Under the pieces are notes generated by a model that saw only the letters and a program-made list of their open reading frames with translations, did not search any database and was not told the DNA's origin. 5,248 nucleotides of DNA from Actinomycetota bacterium. GTDB taxonomy: Bacteria > Actinomycetota > Thermoleophilia > Solirubrobacterales > Solirubrobacteraceae. The DNA lies in contig CAJCIJ010000009.1 of the NCBI GenBank assembly GCA_903970315.1, positions 1-5,248 on the forward strand, given 5' to 3'. Position 1 is the first letter of the stretch; the number at the start of each line of letters is the position of its first letter. Below are positions 1 to 5,248 of the stretch, in pieces. The position numbers and the translations under genes are program-made.

Positions 1-169
1 CGGTCATGATCGTCGCCGGGTTGGAGTTGACGAGCACGACGTCGTAGCCCTCCTCTCCGAGCACCTTGCAGGCCTGCACGCCCGAGTAGTCGAACTCGGC
101 CGCCTGCCCGATCACGATCGGGCCCGACCCGAGGATCAGGATTGTCTCGATGTCTGCGCGGCGCGGCAT
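1..169 (-). CDS. carB: Carbamoyl phosphate synthetase large subunit, N-terminal fragment (partial)
   Basis: Only the first 56 codons lie in the window; the gene continues past the left edge. CarB takes ammonia delivered by CarA and uses two ATP and bicarbonate to make cytoplasmic carbamoyl phosphate for pyrimidine and arginine synthesis. The visible N-terminus reads [20 protein letters not shown] and is followed by [10 protein letters not shown] (residues 21-30) and [10 protein letters not shown] (47-56), the hallmark start of the CarB synthetase domain with its glycine-rich loop. Many family members have Cys where this one has Ala24 (GQAAEF versus GQACEF), probably a neutral change. The ATG at 169-167 directly follows the carA TAG with no spacer and in the same frame. 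A G-rich stretch (GCGGGGTCGG) upstream could serve as ribosome binding site. The identification is firm, but nothing can be said about the rest of the roughly 1,070-residue protein. Confidence 0.97.
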   Translation of the reverse strand, partial: MPRRADIETILILGSGPIVIGQAAEFDYSGVQACKVLGEEGYDVVLVNSNPATIMT

Positions 170-1345
170 CTAGGCCGACCCCGCCGTAGCGCCCTGACCG
201 ACAGCCACCGCCCCGACAACGCCGGCGGGCTGTACCAGGAAGCGGTCAAACCAATACAGGCTGTCGTGCGGGCCGGGACCGGCCTCCGGGTGGTACTGGA
301 CGCTGGCCGCCGGCGCATCGAGCAGTTCCACGCCCTCGACCGTGCGGTCATACAGGTTTACGTGCGACAGCCGCGCCCGCCCGAAGTCGGTCTCCCATTC
401 CACCGCCGCATCGGTCTCGATGCGCTCCTGACCGCCCGGCCCCAGCACCGCGAACCCGTGGTTTTGAGAGGTGATCGAGATGCGCCCGGTGGCCAGGTCC
501 TTGACAGGGTGGTTGGCGCCGCGGTGGCCGAAAGGCAGCTTGAACGTCTGCAGCCCAAGCGCACGACAGAGCAGCTGGTGGCCCAAGCAGATGCCCCAGA
601 CCGGCCGCTTGCCCACGAGGGCGCGTACGGTGTCCACGGCGTAGTCCAGCGCCGCGGGGTCTCCGGGGCCGTTGGCCAGCAGGATCGCAGCGGGATCGCC
701 TGACAGCAGCTGCTCTGGGCCAGACGTGCAGGGGTGAAGCTCGACGCGATGTCCACGCTCGATCAGGTTGCGGATCATCGAAACCTTCACCCCCGTGTCC
801 AGCACAGCCACAAGCGGCGCGCCGTCGGGTCCCAGCCGCACCACCTCGCCGGGCGTCACACGCGCCGCCAGGTCGCGCCCCTCCATGGGCGGCTCGGCGG
901 CAACAGCGGCCTGCGCCGTGGCCTCGGGCACGTCGCCGCCAAACAGGCCGCCGCGCATCGCGCCGGCCTGCCGGATGTGGCGTACCAGCGCGCGCGTGTC
1001 GACGCCGCTGATCGCGGGCACACCTTCGTCGGTCAGCCAGTCAAGCCAACCGCGCTCGGCGCTTGAGGCATCGGTGCGGTTGCACGCCTCGCGCATGATC
1101 GCCGCCGCGCCCCAGGCACGGGACGACTCCATAGCCGCCTGACTTGCCCCATAGTTGCCGATGTGGGGGTAGGTGAACGTGATCAGCTGGCCGGCAAAGG
1201 AAGGATCGCTCATGGACTCCTGATAGCCGGACATACCCGTGGTGAAGACCACCTCGCCGACGGCCTGCACGGGCGCGCCGCAGGCAATGCCGTCAAAGCG
1301 CGTACCGTCGGCCAGCAGGATGTATGCGGCGTCTGAACGGCTCAG
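170..1345 (-). CDS. carA: Carbamoyl phosphate synthetase small subunit (glutamine amidotransferase), probable CTG start
   Basis: CarA hydrolyses glutamine and channels ammonia to CarB. Read from CTG at 1345 it has 391 residues, normal for the family. The N-terminal CPSase small-chain domain starts with AAYILLADGTRFDG (6-19) and GEVVFTTGMSGYQE (30-43), then FTYPHIGNYG. The class I amidotransferase domain starts near residue 175 and shows GPGD (226-229), the nucleophile elbow GICLGHQ with Cys253, FGHRGANHPV (273-281), SQNHGF (293-298) and His352/Glu354 in QYHPE, completing the Cys-His-Glu triad. The last 20 or so residues are a Gly/Ala/Val-rich tail. No ATG, GTG or TTG exists in frame between the end of the upstream gene and GTG at 1270. 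Starting at 1270 would delete the conserved first strand, so CTG at 1345, overlapping the upstream TGA as CTGA, is the best start. The stop is TAG at 172-170. Function is certain; the start is inferred. Confidence 0.96.
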   Translation of the reverse strand: MSRSDAAYILLADGTRFDGIACGAPVQAVGEVVFTTGMSGYQESMSDPSFAGQLITFTYPHIGNYGASQAAMESSRAWGAAAIMREACNRTDASSAERGWLDWLTDEGVPAISGVDTRALVRHIRQAGAMRGGLFGGDVPEATAQAAVAAEPPMEGRDLAARVTPGEVVRLGPDGAPLVAVLDTGVKVSMIRNLIERGHRVELHPCTSGPEQLLSGDPAAILLANGPGDPAALDYAVDTVRALVGKRPVWGICLGHQLLCRALGLQTFKLPFGHRGANHPVKDLATGRISITSQNHGFAVLGPGGQERIETDAAVEWETDFGRARLSHVNLYDRTVEGVELLDAPAASVQYHPEAGPGPHDSLYWFDRFLVQPAGVVGAVAVGQGATAGSA

Positions 1346-1866
1346 ATGATCAACCCCTGAACAGCCTTGAACTCCGGTGCCTGCGCGGAGCCCAGCAGCT
1401 CGAAGAGCACGGCCTCCACGGTGCTGACCACGGCGCCTTCACGCTCCAAACGGTCCAAGGCGCGATCGTGGTCTGGCTGATGGCGCGAGCCCACCGCGTC
1501 GGCGACGACACAGACCTGCGTTCCCTCGGCGAGCAGGTCAAGGGCCGTCTGGGCCACGCACACGTGGGTCTCGATTCCCGCCAGGACCACCTGGGAGGCA
1601 CCGTGCAGGTCAAACCCGTCGGCGCGAGCGGCCGAGAAGGCCACCTTTGTGAGGGGCACATCGTCGGTCAGGCCCACCTCGGGCGCTGTCGGCCCCAGGC
1701 CCTTGGGGTACTGCTCGGTCACCACGCGCGGCAGCCCGAGCATCCGTGCTGCGGACAGCAGCTTGGCCGCGTTTGCCGCCACGCCTGCAAAGCTCGTGTA
1801 CGCCCGGAAGGCCTCCTGAACGTCCACCACCACCATTGCCGCGCGATCGCGGTCCAGGAGCGTCAC
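1342..1866 (-). CDS. Isochorismatase-family cysteine hydrolase (ISOC1/ISOC2-like, YcaC-related), substrate unknown
   Basis: A 174-residue single-domain protein of the isochorismatase-like hydrolase fold, probably cytoplasmic since no signal peptide or membrane segment is seen. The catalytic triad is complete: Asp15 in MVVVDVQEAF, Lys74 in PLTKVAFS and Cys103 in GIETHVCV. The segments TEQYPKGLGPT (50-60), TALDLL (107-112), VVADAVGSR (120-128) and the C-terminal EFKAVQGLI resemble the ISOC1/ISOC2 and YcaC-related branch more than nicotinamidase or true isochorismatase. Members of the wider fold hydrolyse amides and carbamoyl or ureido compounds such as nicotinamide, N-carbamoylsarcosine and ureidoacrylate. 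That makes a role near carbamoyl metabolites thinkable, but the sequence does not reveal the substrate. GTG at 1866-1864 overlaps the pyrC stop as GTGA, and its own TGA overlaps the carA start, so it is translated as part of the pyr operon. ATG at codon 11 is a less likely start, lying too close to Asp15. Confidence 0.9.
   Translation of the reverse strand: MTLLDRDRAAMVVVDVQEAFRAYTSFAGVAANAAKLLSAARMLGLPRVVTEQYPKGLGPTAPEVGLTDDVPLTKVAFSAARADGFDLHGASQVVLAGIETHVCVAQTALDLLAEGTQVCVVADAVGSRHQPDHDRALDRLEREGAVVSTVEAVLFELLGSAQAPEFKAVQGLII
1343..1358 (-). promoter_or_regulatory. Ribosome binding site and non-canonical CTG start of carA
   Basis: The bases AGGGG (1358-1354) lie 8 bases before CTG (1345-1343), a good Shine-Dalgarno spacing. 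The CTG overlaps the stop codon of the preceding hydrolase gene (TGA, 1344-1342) to form CTGA. This is the same 4-base geometry as the ATGA and GTGA junctions elsewhere in the operon, with only the first base of the start codon differing. Protein homology requires translation to begin upstream of residue AAYILLADG, and no better codon is available. What is seen is the motif and the geometry; that CTG is really used is inferred. A sequencing error (CTG for ATG or GTG) would give the same picture. Confidence 0.7.
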
Positions 1867-3212
1867 ACGGCCACCAGAGAGAAGTTGCGCTCACGGTAGG
1901 CCACGCCGCCGGCGGCCACCGTGTAGAGGACCCGCGAGTGCATCCGCCGGCCCGCGAATGCCGAGTTGGCCGCGCGACTCTCCCATCCGTGCTCACCGGC
2001 AGTCCACTGGGCGTCGAGATCGACCAGCGTCAGGTTGGCCGGCTGGCCCACTGCAACGCGGTGCACCGGTAACTCAAAGAGTGCCGCTCCGGCTGTCATG
2101 CGCTCGACGAGCAGCCCCAGACCGATAACGCCCGTCAGAACCAGCTCGGTGTAAAGGGCCGCAAATGCGGTCTCCAGCCCCGTGGTCCCCATGGGCGCCT
2201 GCTCGAAGGGCACTTCCTTCTCCTCGCGTGCATGCGGCGCGTGGTCGGTGGCCACGCAGTCGATCACGCCCGAGCGCAGGCCGTCGACGAGCGCGGTGCG
2301 GTCCTCCTCGGCGGCCAGCGGCGGGTTGACCTTGGTCGAGCTGTCCAGGCCGCGCACCTGCTCGTCTGTCAGCAGCAGGTGATGCGGCGTGACCTCGGCA
2401 CTGACCGCCACGCCCTGCGCCTTGGCCGCGGCCACGGCCTCCACGGACTCGCGCACGCTGAGGTGCTGGAAGTGCACACGCCCACCCTCGTAGGCTGCCA
2501 GGGCGGCATCCCTGGCGACCATCACCGACTCACTCACCGACGGGATGCCCGCAAGTCCCAACGCGGCGCTCACGGCACCCTCGTGCATGACACCGTCGCC
2601 GGCCAGCGTGACGTCCTCCTCATGCAGCGCCAGCACCCCCCCGCAGAGGCGCTGATAGGACAGCGCACGGCGCATCATGCCGGCGTCCGACACCGGCCTG
2701 CCGTCGTCGGTGAACCCCAGCGCGCCGCCGTCGCGCATCTCGGCCATCTCGGTCAGCTGGATGCCGGCCGAGCCGACGGTGATCGCCGGCAGAAACCCCA
2801 CCGGCACGCGTGCCTCTCTGGCGGCGGCCTCCCGCACCGACCCCAGCAGCGCCGCCGAGTCGATTACGGGGTCGGTGTTGGGCATGGCAATGACTGCGCC
2901 AAAGCCACCGGCGGCTGCCGCCCGAGTGCCCGTCTCCAGATCCTCCTTGTGCTCCTGGCCAGGCGTTCTGAGGTGCACGTGGCAGTCAAAGAAGGCCGGC
3001 AGGAGGTGATGTCGGCCCTGGCCGTCCAGCGACTCGGCGCCTTGGCCGTCGAGTGTTCCCGGGGCACCAATCTCGGCGATCTCGCCGGCACGTACGAGCA
3101 CGTCGTGGCGTCCATCCAGACCGCTGCGAGGGTCAAGCACGTGCACGTCGCGGAAGAGAATGTCCGCGCGCGGCGAGGAACGCGACAGCAGCGGCGCAGC
3201 GCCCATGCTCAC
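1863..3212 (-). CDS. pyrC: Dihydroorotase, type I (multifunctional-complex type)
   Basis: PyrC reversibly cyclises N-carbamoyl-L-aspartate to L-dihydroorotate, the third step of UMP synthesis. The 449-residue amidohydrolase has all expected sites in order: DCHVHLRTPG (76-85) with metal-binding His78 and His80 and substrate-binding Arg82; MPNTDPV (110-116); GFTDDGRPV (166-174) with the acidic metal-bridging position typical of type I enzymes; His197 in LALHEED; His250 in FQHLS; TPHHLLLTDE (275-284); and catalytic Asp323 in ATDHAPH. It should therefore be active, unlike the degenerate PyrC-like subunits found beside pyrB in some bacteria. PGQ follows LRT where most relatives have LREPG, a minor change. 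The start is GTG at 3212-3210, overlapping the pyrB TGA as GTGA; an ATG two codons later is possible but breaks the overlap pattern. The stop is TGA at 1865-1863. Tight coupling to pyrB suggests balanced production, and type I enzymes often associate with aspartate carbamoyltransferase. Confidence 0.97.
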   Translation of the reverse strand: MSMGAAPLLSRSSPRADILFRDVHVLDPRSGLDGRHDVLVRAGEIAEIGAPGTLDGQGAESLDGQGRHHLLPAFFDCHVHLRTPGQEHKEDLETGTRAAAAGGFGAVIAMPNTDPVIDSAALLGSVREAAAREARVPVGFLPAITVGSAGIQLTEMAEMRDGGALGFTDDGRPVSDAGMMRRALSYQRLCGGVLALHEEDVTLAGDGVMHEGAVSAALGLAGIPSVSESVMVARDAALAAYEGGRVHFQHLSVRESVEAVAAAKAQGVAVSAEVTPHHLLLTDEQVRGLDSSTKVNPPLAAEEDRTALVDGLRSGVIDCVATDHAPHAREEKEVPFEQAPMGTTGLETAFAALYTELVLTGVIGLGLLVERMTAGAALFELPVHRVAVGQPANLTLVDLDAQWTAGEHGWESRAANSAFAGRRMHSRVLYTVAAGGVAYRERNFSLVAV

Positions 3213-4138
3213 GCCAGCTGTGGCTCGGGCAGCGGCGCCTGAGTGCGAGCGCCGGAGAGCACGGTGTAGAGGACCGCCATGCGCACCACCACGCCCGCCT
3301 GGACCTGGGCGGTGATCAGCGCCTGCGGCGAGTCCACGATCCCCCCCGACAGCTCCACGCCGCGATTGACGGGACCCGGGTGCATGAGCATCTGGCGAGC
3401 CGACAGGCGGCGCTCGTTGATCTGATAGCAGGCCGCATACTCACGCAGCGACGGCACGGGCGCCTGGGCCATGCGCTCGTGCTGCATGCGCAAGGCGTAG
3501 ACCACGTCGGCGCCGGGCAACTCGTCGAGCGTGTAGCGAACGTCGCAGCCCAGCGTCTCGATCCCGCGCGGGATCAGCGTGGGCGGGCCGCACACGGTCA
3601 CGTGGGCGCCCATGCGCCCGAAGGCGACGATGTTCGACCGGGCCACGCGGGAGTGCGCCACATCGCCGACGATCCAGATCGACAGACCATCCAGCTTGCC
3701 CACCCGCTGCTTGAGGGTGTAGACGTCAAGAAGCGCCTGGGTGGGGTGCTCGTGCTTGCCGTCGCCGGCGTTGATGACCGCCGCATCGGTCCATCGCGAG
3801 ACCAGCTCCGCGGCGCCCGCCCAGGGTGCCCGCACGACGATCGCATCCGGCTTGTGCGCACCGAGCGTGAGCACGGTGTCCTTCAGCGACTCGCCCTTGC
3901 TCACGCTGGAGCCGTCGGCGGAGAAGTTGACGACGTCGGCCGAGAGGCGCTTGGCCGCCAGCTCGAAGGACCCACGTGTGCGCGTGGAGGCCTCATAGAA
4001 GAGGTTGAGAACCATGCGACCCCGCAGGGTCGGCACCTTCTTGATCTCACGATCGGAGACCTCGGCAAAGCGCGCGGCGTGGTCAGTGATGCGCTCGATC
4101 GCCTCGCGGTCAAGGTCTCCCATCGAAAGCAGGTTCAT
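3209..4138 (-). CDS. pyrB: Aspartate carbamoyltransferase catalytic subunit
   Basis: PyrB transfers the carbamoyl group from carbamoyl phosphate to aspartate, the committed step of pyrimidine synthesis. The 309-residue protein has the carbamoyl phosphate domain motif STRTR (51-55) in FYEASTRTRGSFEL, the mobile loop SSVSKGES with Lys81, and HPTQALLD (131-138). These are followed by the aspartate domain with GDVAHSRVARSN (158-169), ALRMQHER (215-222) and MHPGPVNRGVE (252-262). These match the active site of the family, including the lysine contributed from the neighbouring subunit. The start is ATG at 4138-4136, which overlaps the pyrR stop as ATGA. A start further upstream at 4183 is in frame but would add 15 unconserved residues inside pyrR. 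The family usually begins close to a leucine-rich helix like NLLSMGDLD. The stop TGA (3211-3209) overlaps the pyrC GTG. No pyrI regulatory subunit is visible. Confidence 0.97.
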   Translation of the reverse strand: MNLLSMGDLDREAIERITDHAARFAEVSDREIKKVPTLRGRMVLNLFYEASTRTRGSFELAAKRLSADVVNFSADGSSVSKGESLKDTVLTLGAHKPDAIVVRAPWAGAAELVSRWTDAAVINAGDGKHEHPTQALLDVYTLKQRVGKLDGLSIWIVGDVAHSRVARSNIVAFGRMGAHVTVCGPPTLIPRGIETLGCDVRYTLDELPGADVVYALRMQHERMAQAPVPSLREYAACYQINERRLSARQMLMHPGPVNRGVELSGGIVDSPQALITAQVQAGVVVRMAVLYTVLSGARTQAPLPEPQLA

Positions 4139-4692
4139 GCGCCCACCGCCGCGCGTGCACCAGCGATCAGGACCTCGTCGCACCCATCCAGCTCGCGCAC
4201 GTGTACGTGCACGTGCTCGTTGCGCGACGTCGGCAGGTTCTTGCCCACGTAGTCCGGGCGAATGGGCAGCTCGCGGTGGCCGCGGTCTACGAGGACCGCA
4301 AGCTGCACACGCTCCGGGCGTCCATAGTCAAAGAGGGCATCGATGGCGGCGCGTACCGTGCGGCCCGTGAACAACACGTCATCGACGATCACAATCGTCC
4401 GTGCGGTGACGTCGAAGTCAACGTGTGAGGCGTGCACGACCGGCGTGTCGGCGCGCGTGACAACGTCGTCGCGGTACAGGGCGATGTCGAGGTCACCCAG
4501 TGGCACCTCTTCGTCAACCAGCTCGGCCAGCCAAGGAGCGAGACGCTCGGCCAGATAGGAGCCGCGACGGTGGATCCCGACGAGCGCCGGAGCCTGGCGG
4601 TCGGGGTTGCGCTCGGCAATCTCGTGCGCGATCCGAAGCAGGGCGTTATGGATGTCGCGCTCGCGCAGCACGACCTTGGTCTGGCTGTCCAC
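4135..4692 (-). CDS. pyrR: Bifunctional pyr operon RNA-binding regulator / uracil phosphoribosyltransferase
   Basis: PyrR binds pyr mRNA when UMP is high and, in many species, also makes UMP from uracil and PRPP. The 185-residue protein has a type I phosphoribosyltransferase fold: RIAHEIAERN (20-29), LVGIHRRGSYLAERLA (37-52), LGDLDIALYRDD (65-76), the PRPP-binding loop VIVDDVLFTGRT (101-112), and RPERVQLAVLVDRGHRELPI (125-144) followed by DYVGKNLPTS (147-156). The last two are characteristic of PyrR rather than Upp. The HVHVHVRELDG segment near 160-170 is also family-like. The start is GTG at 4692-4690, preceded by AAAGGA with only 3 bases between, a tight spacing; the next in-frame GTG (codon 8) lies too far from any Shine-Dalgarno sequence. 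It is the first gene after the hairpin at 4696-4728, which it probably binds to regulate itself and the operon. The stop TGA overlaps pyrB. Confidence 0.97.
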   Translation of the reverse strand: MDSQTKVVLRERDIHNALLRIAHEIAERNPDRQAPALVGIHRRGSYLAERLAPWLAELVDEEVPLGDLDIALYRDDVVTRADTPVVHASHVDFDVTARTIVIVDDVLFTGRTVRAAIDALFDYGRPERVQLAVLVDRGHRELPIRPDYVGKNLPTSRNEHVHVHVRELDGCDEVLIAGARAAVGA

Positions 4693-4695
4693 AGT

Positions 4696-4728
4696 TCCTT
4701 TCTGGCCTCACAGGACCGGGTTAAAGGA
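4696..4728 (-). promoter_or_regulatory. Probable PyrR-binding RNA hairpin that hides the pyrR ribosome binding site
   Basis: The bases GGTCCTGTGAGGCC (4717-4704) fit the Bacillus PyrR-binding-loop consensus as I recall it, ARUCCNGNGAGGYU. There are four base pairs (G-C, G-C, U-G, C-G) closing the hexaloop CUGUGA, which matches CNGNGA. Outside this, UCCUUU (4728-4723, including the first base of the rnz stop) pairs perfectly with AAAGGA (4701-4696), the pyrR Shine-Dalgarno sequence. AACCC on one side and AG on the other form an internal loop between the two stems, like the bulge in known binding loops. No run of U follows, so it is not a transcription terminator. The layout fits translational repression as reported for mycobacterial PyrR: bound PyrR would stabilise the hairpin and block initiation. 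Match and pairing are seen directly; PyrR binding is inferred. Confidence 0.8.
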
Positions 4729-5248
4729 TCGCTGTGACTGTACCACCAGCCCCGGCGCTCGCGGGCGTCTCCTTGGGTCTGTCAGACCAGCGCACCAGAC
4801 GCGCCGGGCCGCGCTCGGGGAACGGAACCTCGATCGTGTCGAAGTCTCGCGGAGTCTCGGTGGCGGCGAAGACGTCCCGCGCCTGGGCGCGAATCTCACG
4901 GGCGGGGTAGCGGGTGGACAGATGCGTGAGCGCCAGCAGCGACACCTCGGCCGCACGCGCAGCCTCGGCGGCCTGGCGGGCCGTGGAGTGCTCTGTCTGC
5001 GTCGCGCGGTCGAGATCCTCGTCGGTGAACGTGGCCTCGTGCACCAGCACGTCGGCGCGGTGCGCCGCGGCGACCAGCAACTCGCTGGGCGCGGTATCCC
5101 CCGAGATAACGAGCTTGCGTCCGTGTCTCACTGGGCCCATGACCTGCTGGGGCGTGACGCCGTCTACTGTCTCGCCGCGTTGCAAGCGCCCGAAGTCCGG
5201 CCCGGGCCGCACCCCAAGGCGCTCTGCGAGCGCGGGGTCCAGTTCGCC
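4721..5248 (-). CDS. rnz: Ribonuclease Z (tRNA 3'-processing endonuclease), C-terminal part (partial)
   Basis: RNase Z cuts 3' trailers from tRNA precursors and is a zinc-dependent metallo-beta-lactamase-fold enzyme. The window holds the last 175 codons; the frame is open to the right edge, and the N-terminal half with the HxHxDH motif lies outside. Visible are LGVRPGPDFGRLQRGETV (fragment residues 11-28), VISGDTAPSELL (47-58) with the metal-ligand Asp of GDT, VHEATF (69-74), the EHSTARQAA region (86-94) and ALTHLSTRYP (106-115) with the conserved motif V histidine. This order is diagnostic of RNase Z rather than of general beta-lactamase-fold hydrolases. TEHSTA replaces the more common GHSTA, a mild change. 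The TAA stop (4723-4721) lies 28 bases before the pyrR GTG and inside the predicted PyrR hairpin, so rnz may be co-transcribed with pyrR. A GTG at 5212 is not the start, because conserved sequence continues upstream of it. Confidence 0.94.
   Translation of the reverse strand, partial: GELDPALAERLGVRPGPDFGRLQRGETVDGVTPQQVMGPVRHGRKLVISGDTAPSELLVAAAHRADVLVHEATFTDEDLDRATQTEHSTARQAAEAARAAEVSLLALTHLSTRYPAREIRAQARDVFAATETPRDFDTIEVPFPERGPARLVRWSDRPKETPASAGAGGTVTAIL

Noticed and set aside
170..1270. carA starting at GTG 1270.
   Set aside because: It loses the conserved AAYILLADGTRFDG strand and leaves a 71-base gap after the preceding gene, out of keeping with the rest of the operon.
1874..1886. CCAGAGAGAAG on the plus strand, reminiscent of a PyrR-loop core.
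   Set aside because: It lies on the non-transcribed strand relative to the operon, lacks the GAGG part and closing pairs, and falls inside the pyrC coding end.
266..1899. Plus-strand open frames opposite carA and the hydrolase gene (for example 266-703 and 1324-1899).
   Set aside because: They overlap firm minus-strand genes completely, have no family motif, and show low-complexity compositions typical of antisense frames.
4136..4183. A longer pyrB starting at 4183.
   Set aside because: It would add 15 unconserved residues inside pyrR, while ATG at 4138 forms a clean ATGA overlap and fits the family N-terminus.
4198..4222. Alternating GTGCAC/GTAC repeat-like bases on the minus strand in pyrR.
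   Set aside because: They encode the HVHVHV segment of PyrR; this is codon-driven repetition, not a DNA repeat or binding site.
2232..4252. Long open frames on the plus strand (about 2232-3242 and 3053-4252), antisense to pyrC and pyrB.
   Set aside because: Their translations are Arg/His/Gly-rich without recognisable domains and lie opposite well-conserved genes. They are the usual by-product of GC-rich third codon positions.
4696..4728. The hairpin between rnz and pyrR read as an intrinsic terminator or a classic attenuator.
   Set aside because: There is no U-tract after the stem, the gap is only 28 bases, and no alternative antiterminator stem is seen.

Overview
The window is a GC-rich stretch (about two thirds G+C by eye) holding one tightly packed gene cluster for de novo pyrimidine (UMP) biosynthesis. 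All of it is coded on the minus strand, so it reads from right to left. GTG starts, heavy GC bias at third codon positions, a pyrR-pyrB-pyrC-carA-carB order and a ribonuclease Z gene next to pyrR suggest a high-GC Gram-positive (Actinomycetota). A deep branch such as Thermoleophilia is possible, but that is a guess from gene order and composition.

Order in the direction of transcription: the 3' part of rnz (ribonuclease Z, 5' end outside the window); a 28-base gap carrying a PyrR-type RNA hairpin; pyrR (regulator / uracil phosphoribosyltransferase family); pyrB (aspartate carbamoyltransferase); pyrC (type I dihydroorotase); an isochorismatase-fold cysteine hydrolase; carA (glutamine amidotransferase subunit of carbamoyl phosphate synthetase); and the first 56 codons of carB (large subunit), which runs off the left edge. 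No stretch over 300 bases lacks a gene. There is no RNA gene, mobile element, CRISPR array or intrinsic terminator that I can support.

CarAB makes carbamoyl phosphate, PyrB condenses it with aspartate, and PyrC closes the ring to dihydroorotate, so the window covers the first three steps of the pathway. PyrR would sense UMP and act on the RNA hairpin just upstream of its own start. The genes are chained by four consecutive 4-base stop/start overlaps (ATGA, GTGA, GTGA, CTGA) and one abutting junction (TAG then ATG), which indicates a single transcript with strong translational coupling.

Most of the locus is conventional. Three points merit attention. First, a close match to the PyrR-binding loop has a lower stem that pairs the pyrR Shine-Dalgarno sequence with the end of rnz, which fits translational rather than transcriptional control. 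Second, carA has no ATG, GTG or TTG that gives a full-length protein and appears to start at CTG within a CTGA overlap. Third, an ISOC1/ISOC2-like hydrolase of unknown substrate is built into the operon. I found no sign of an entirely new system.
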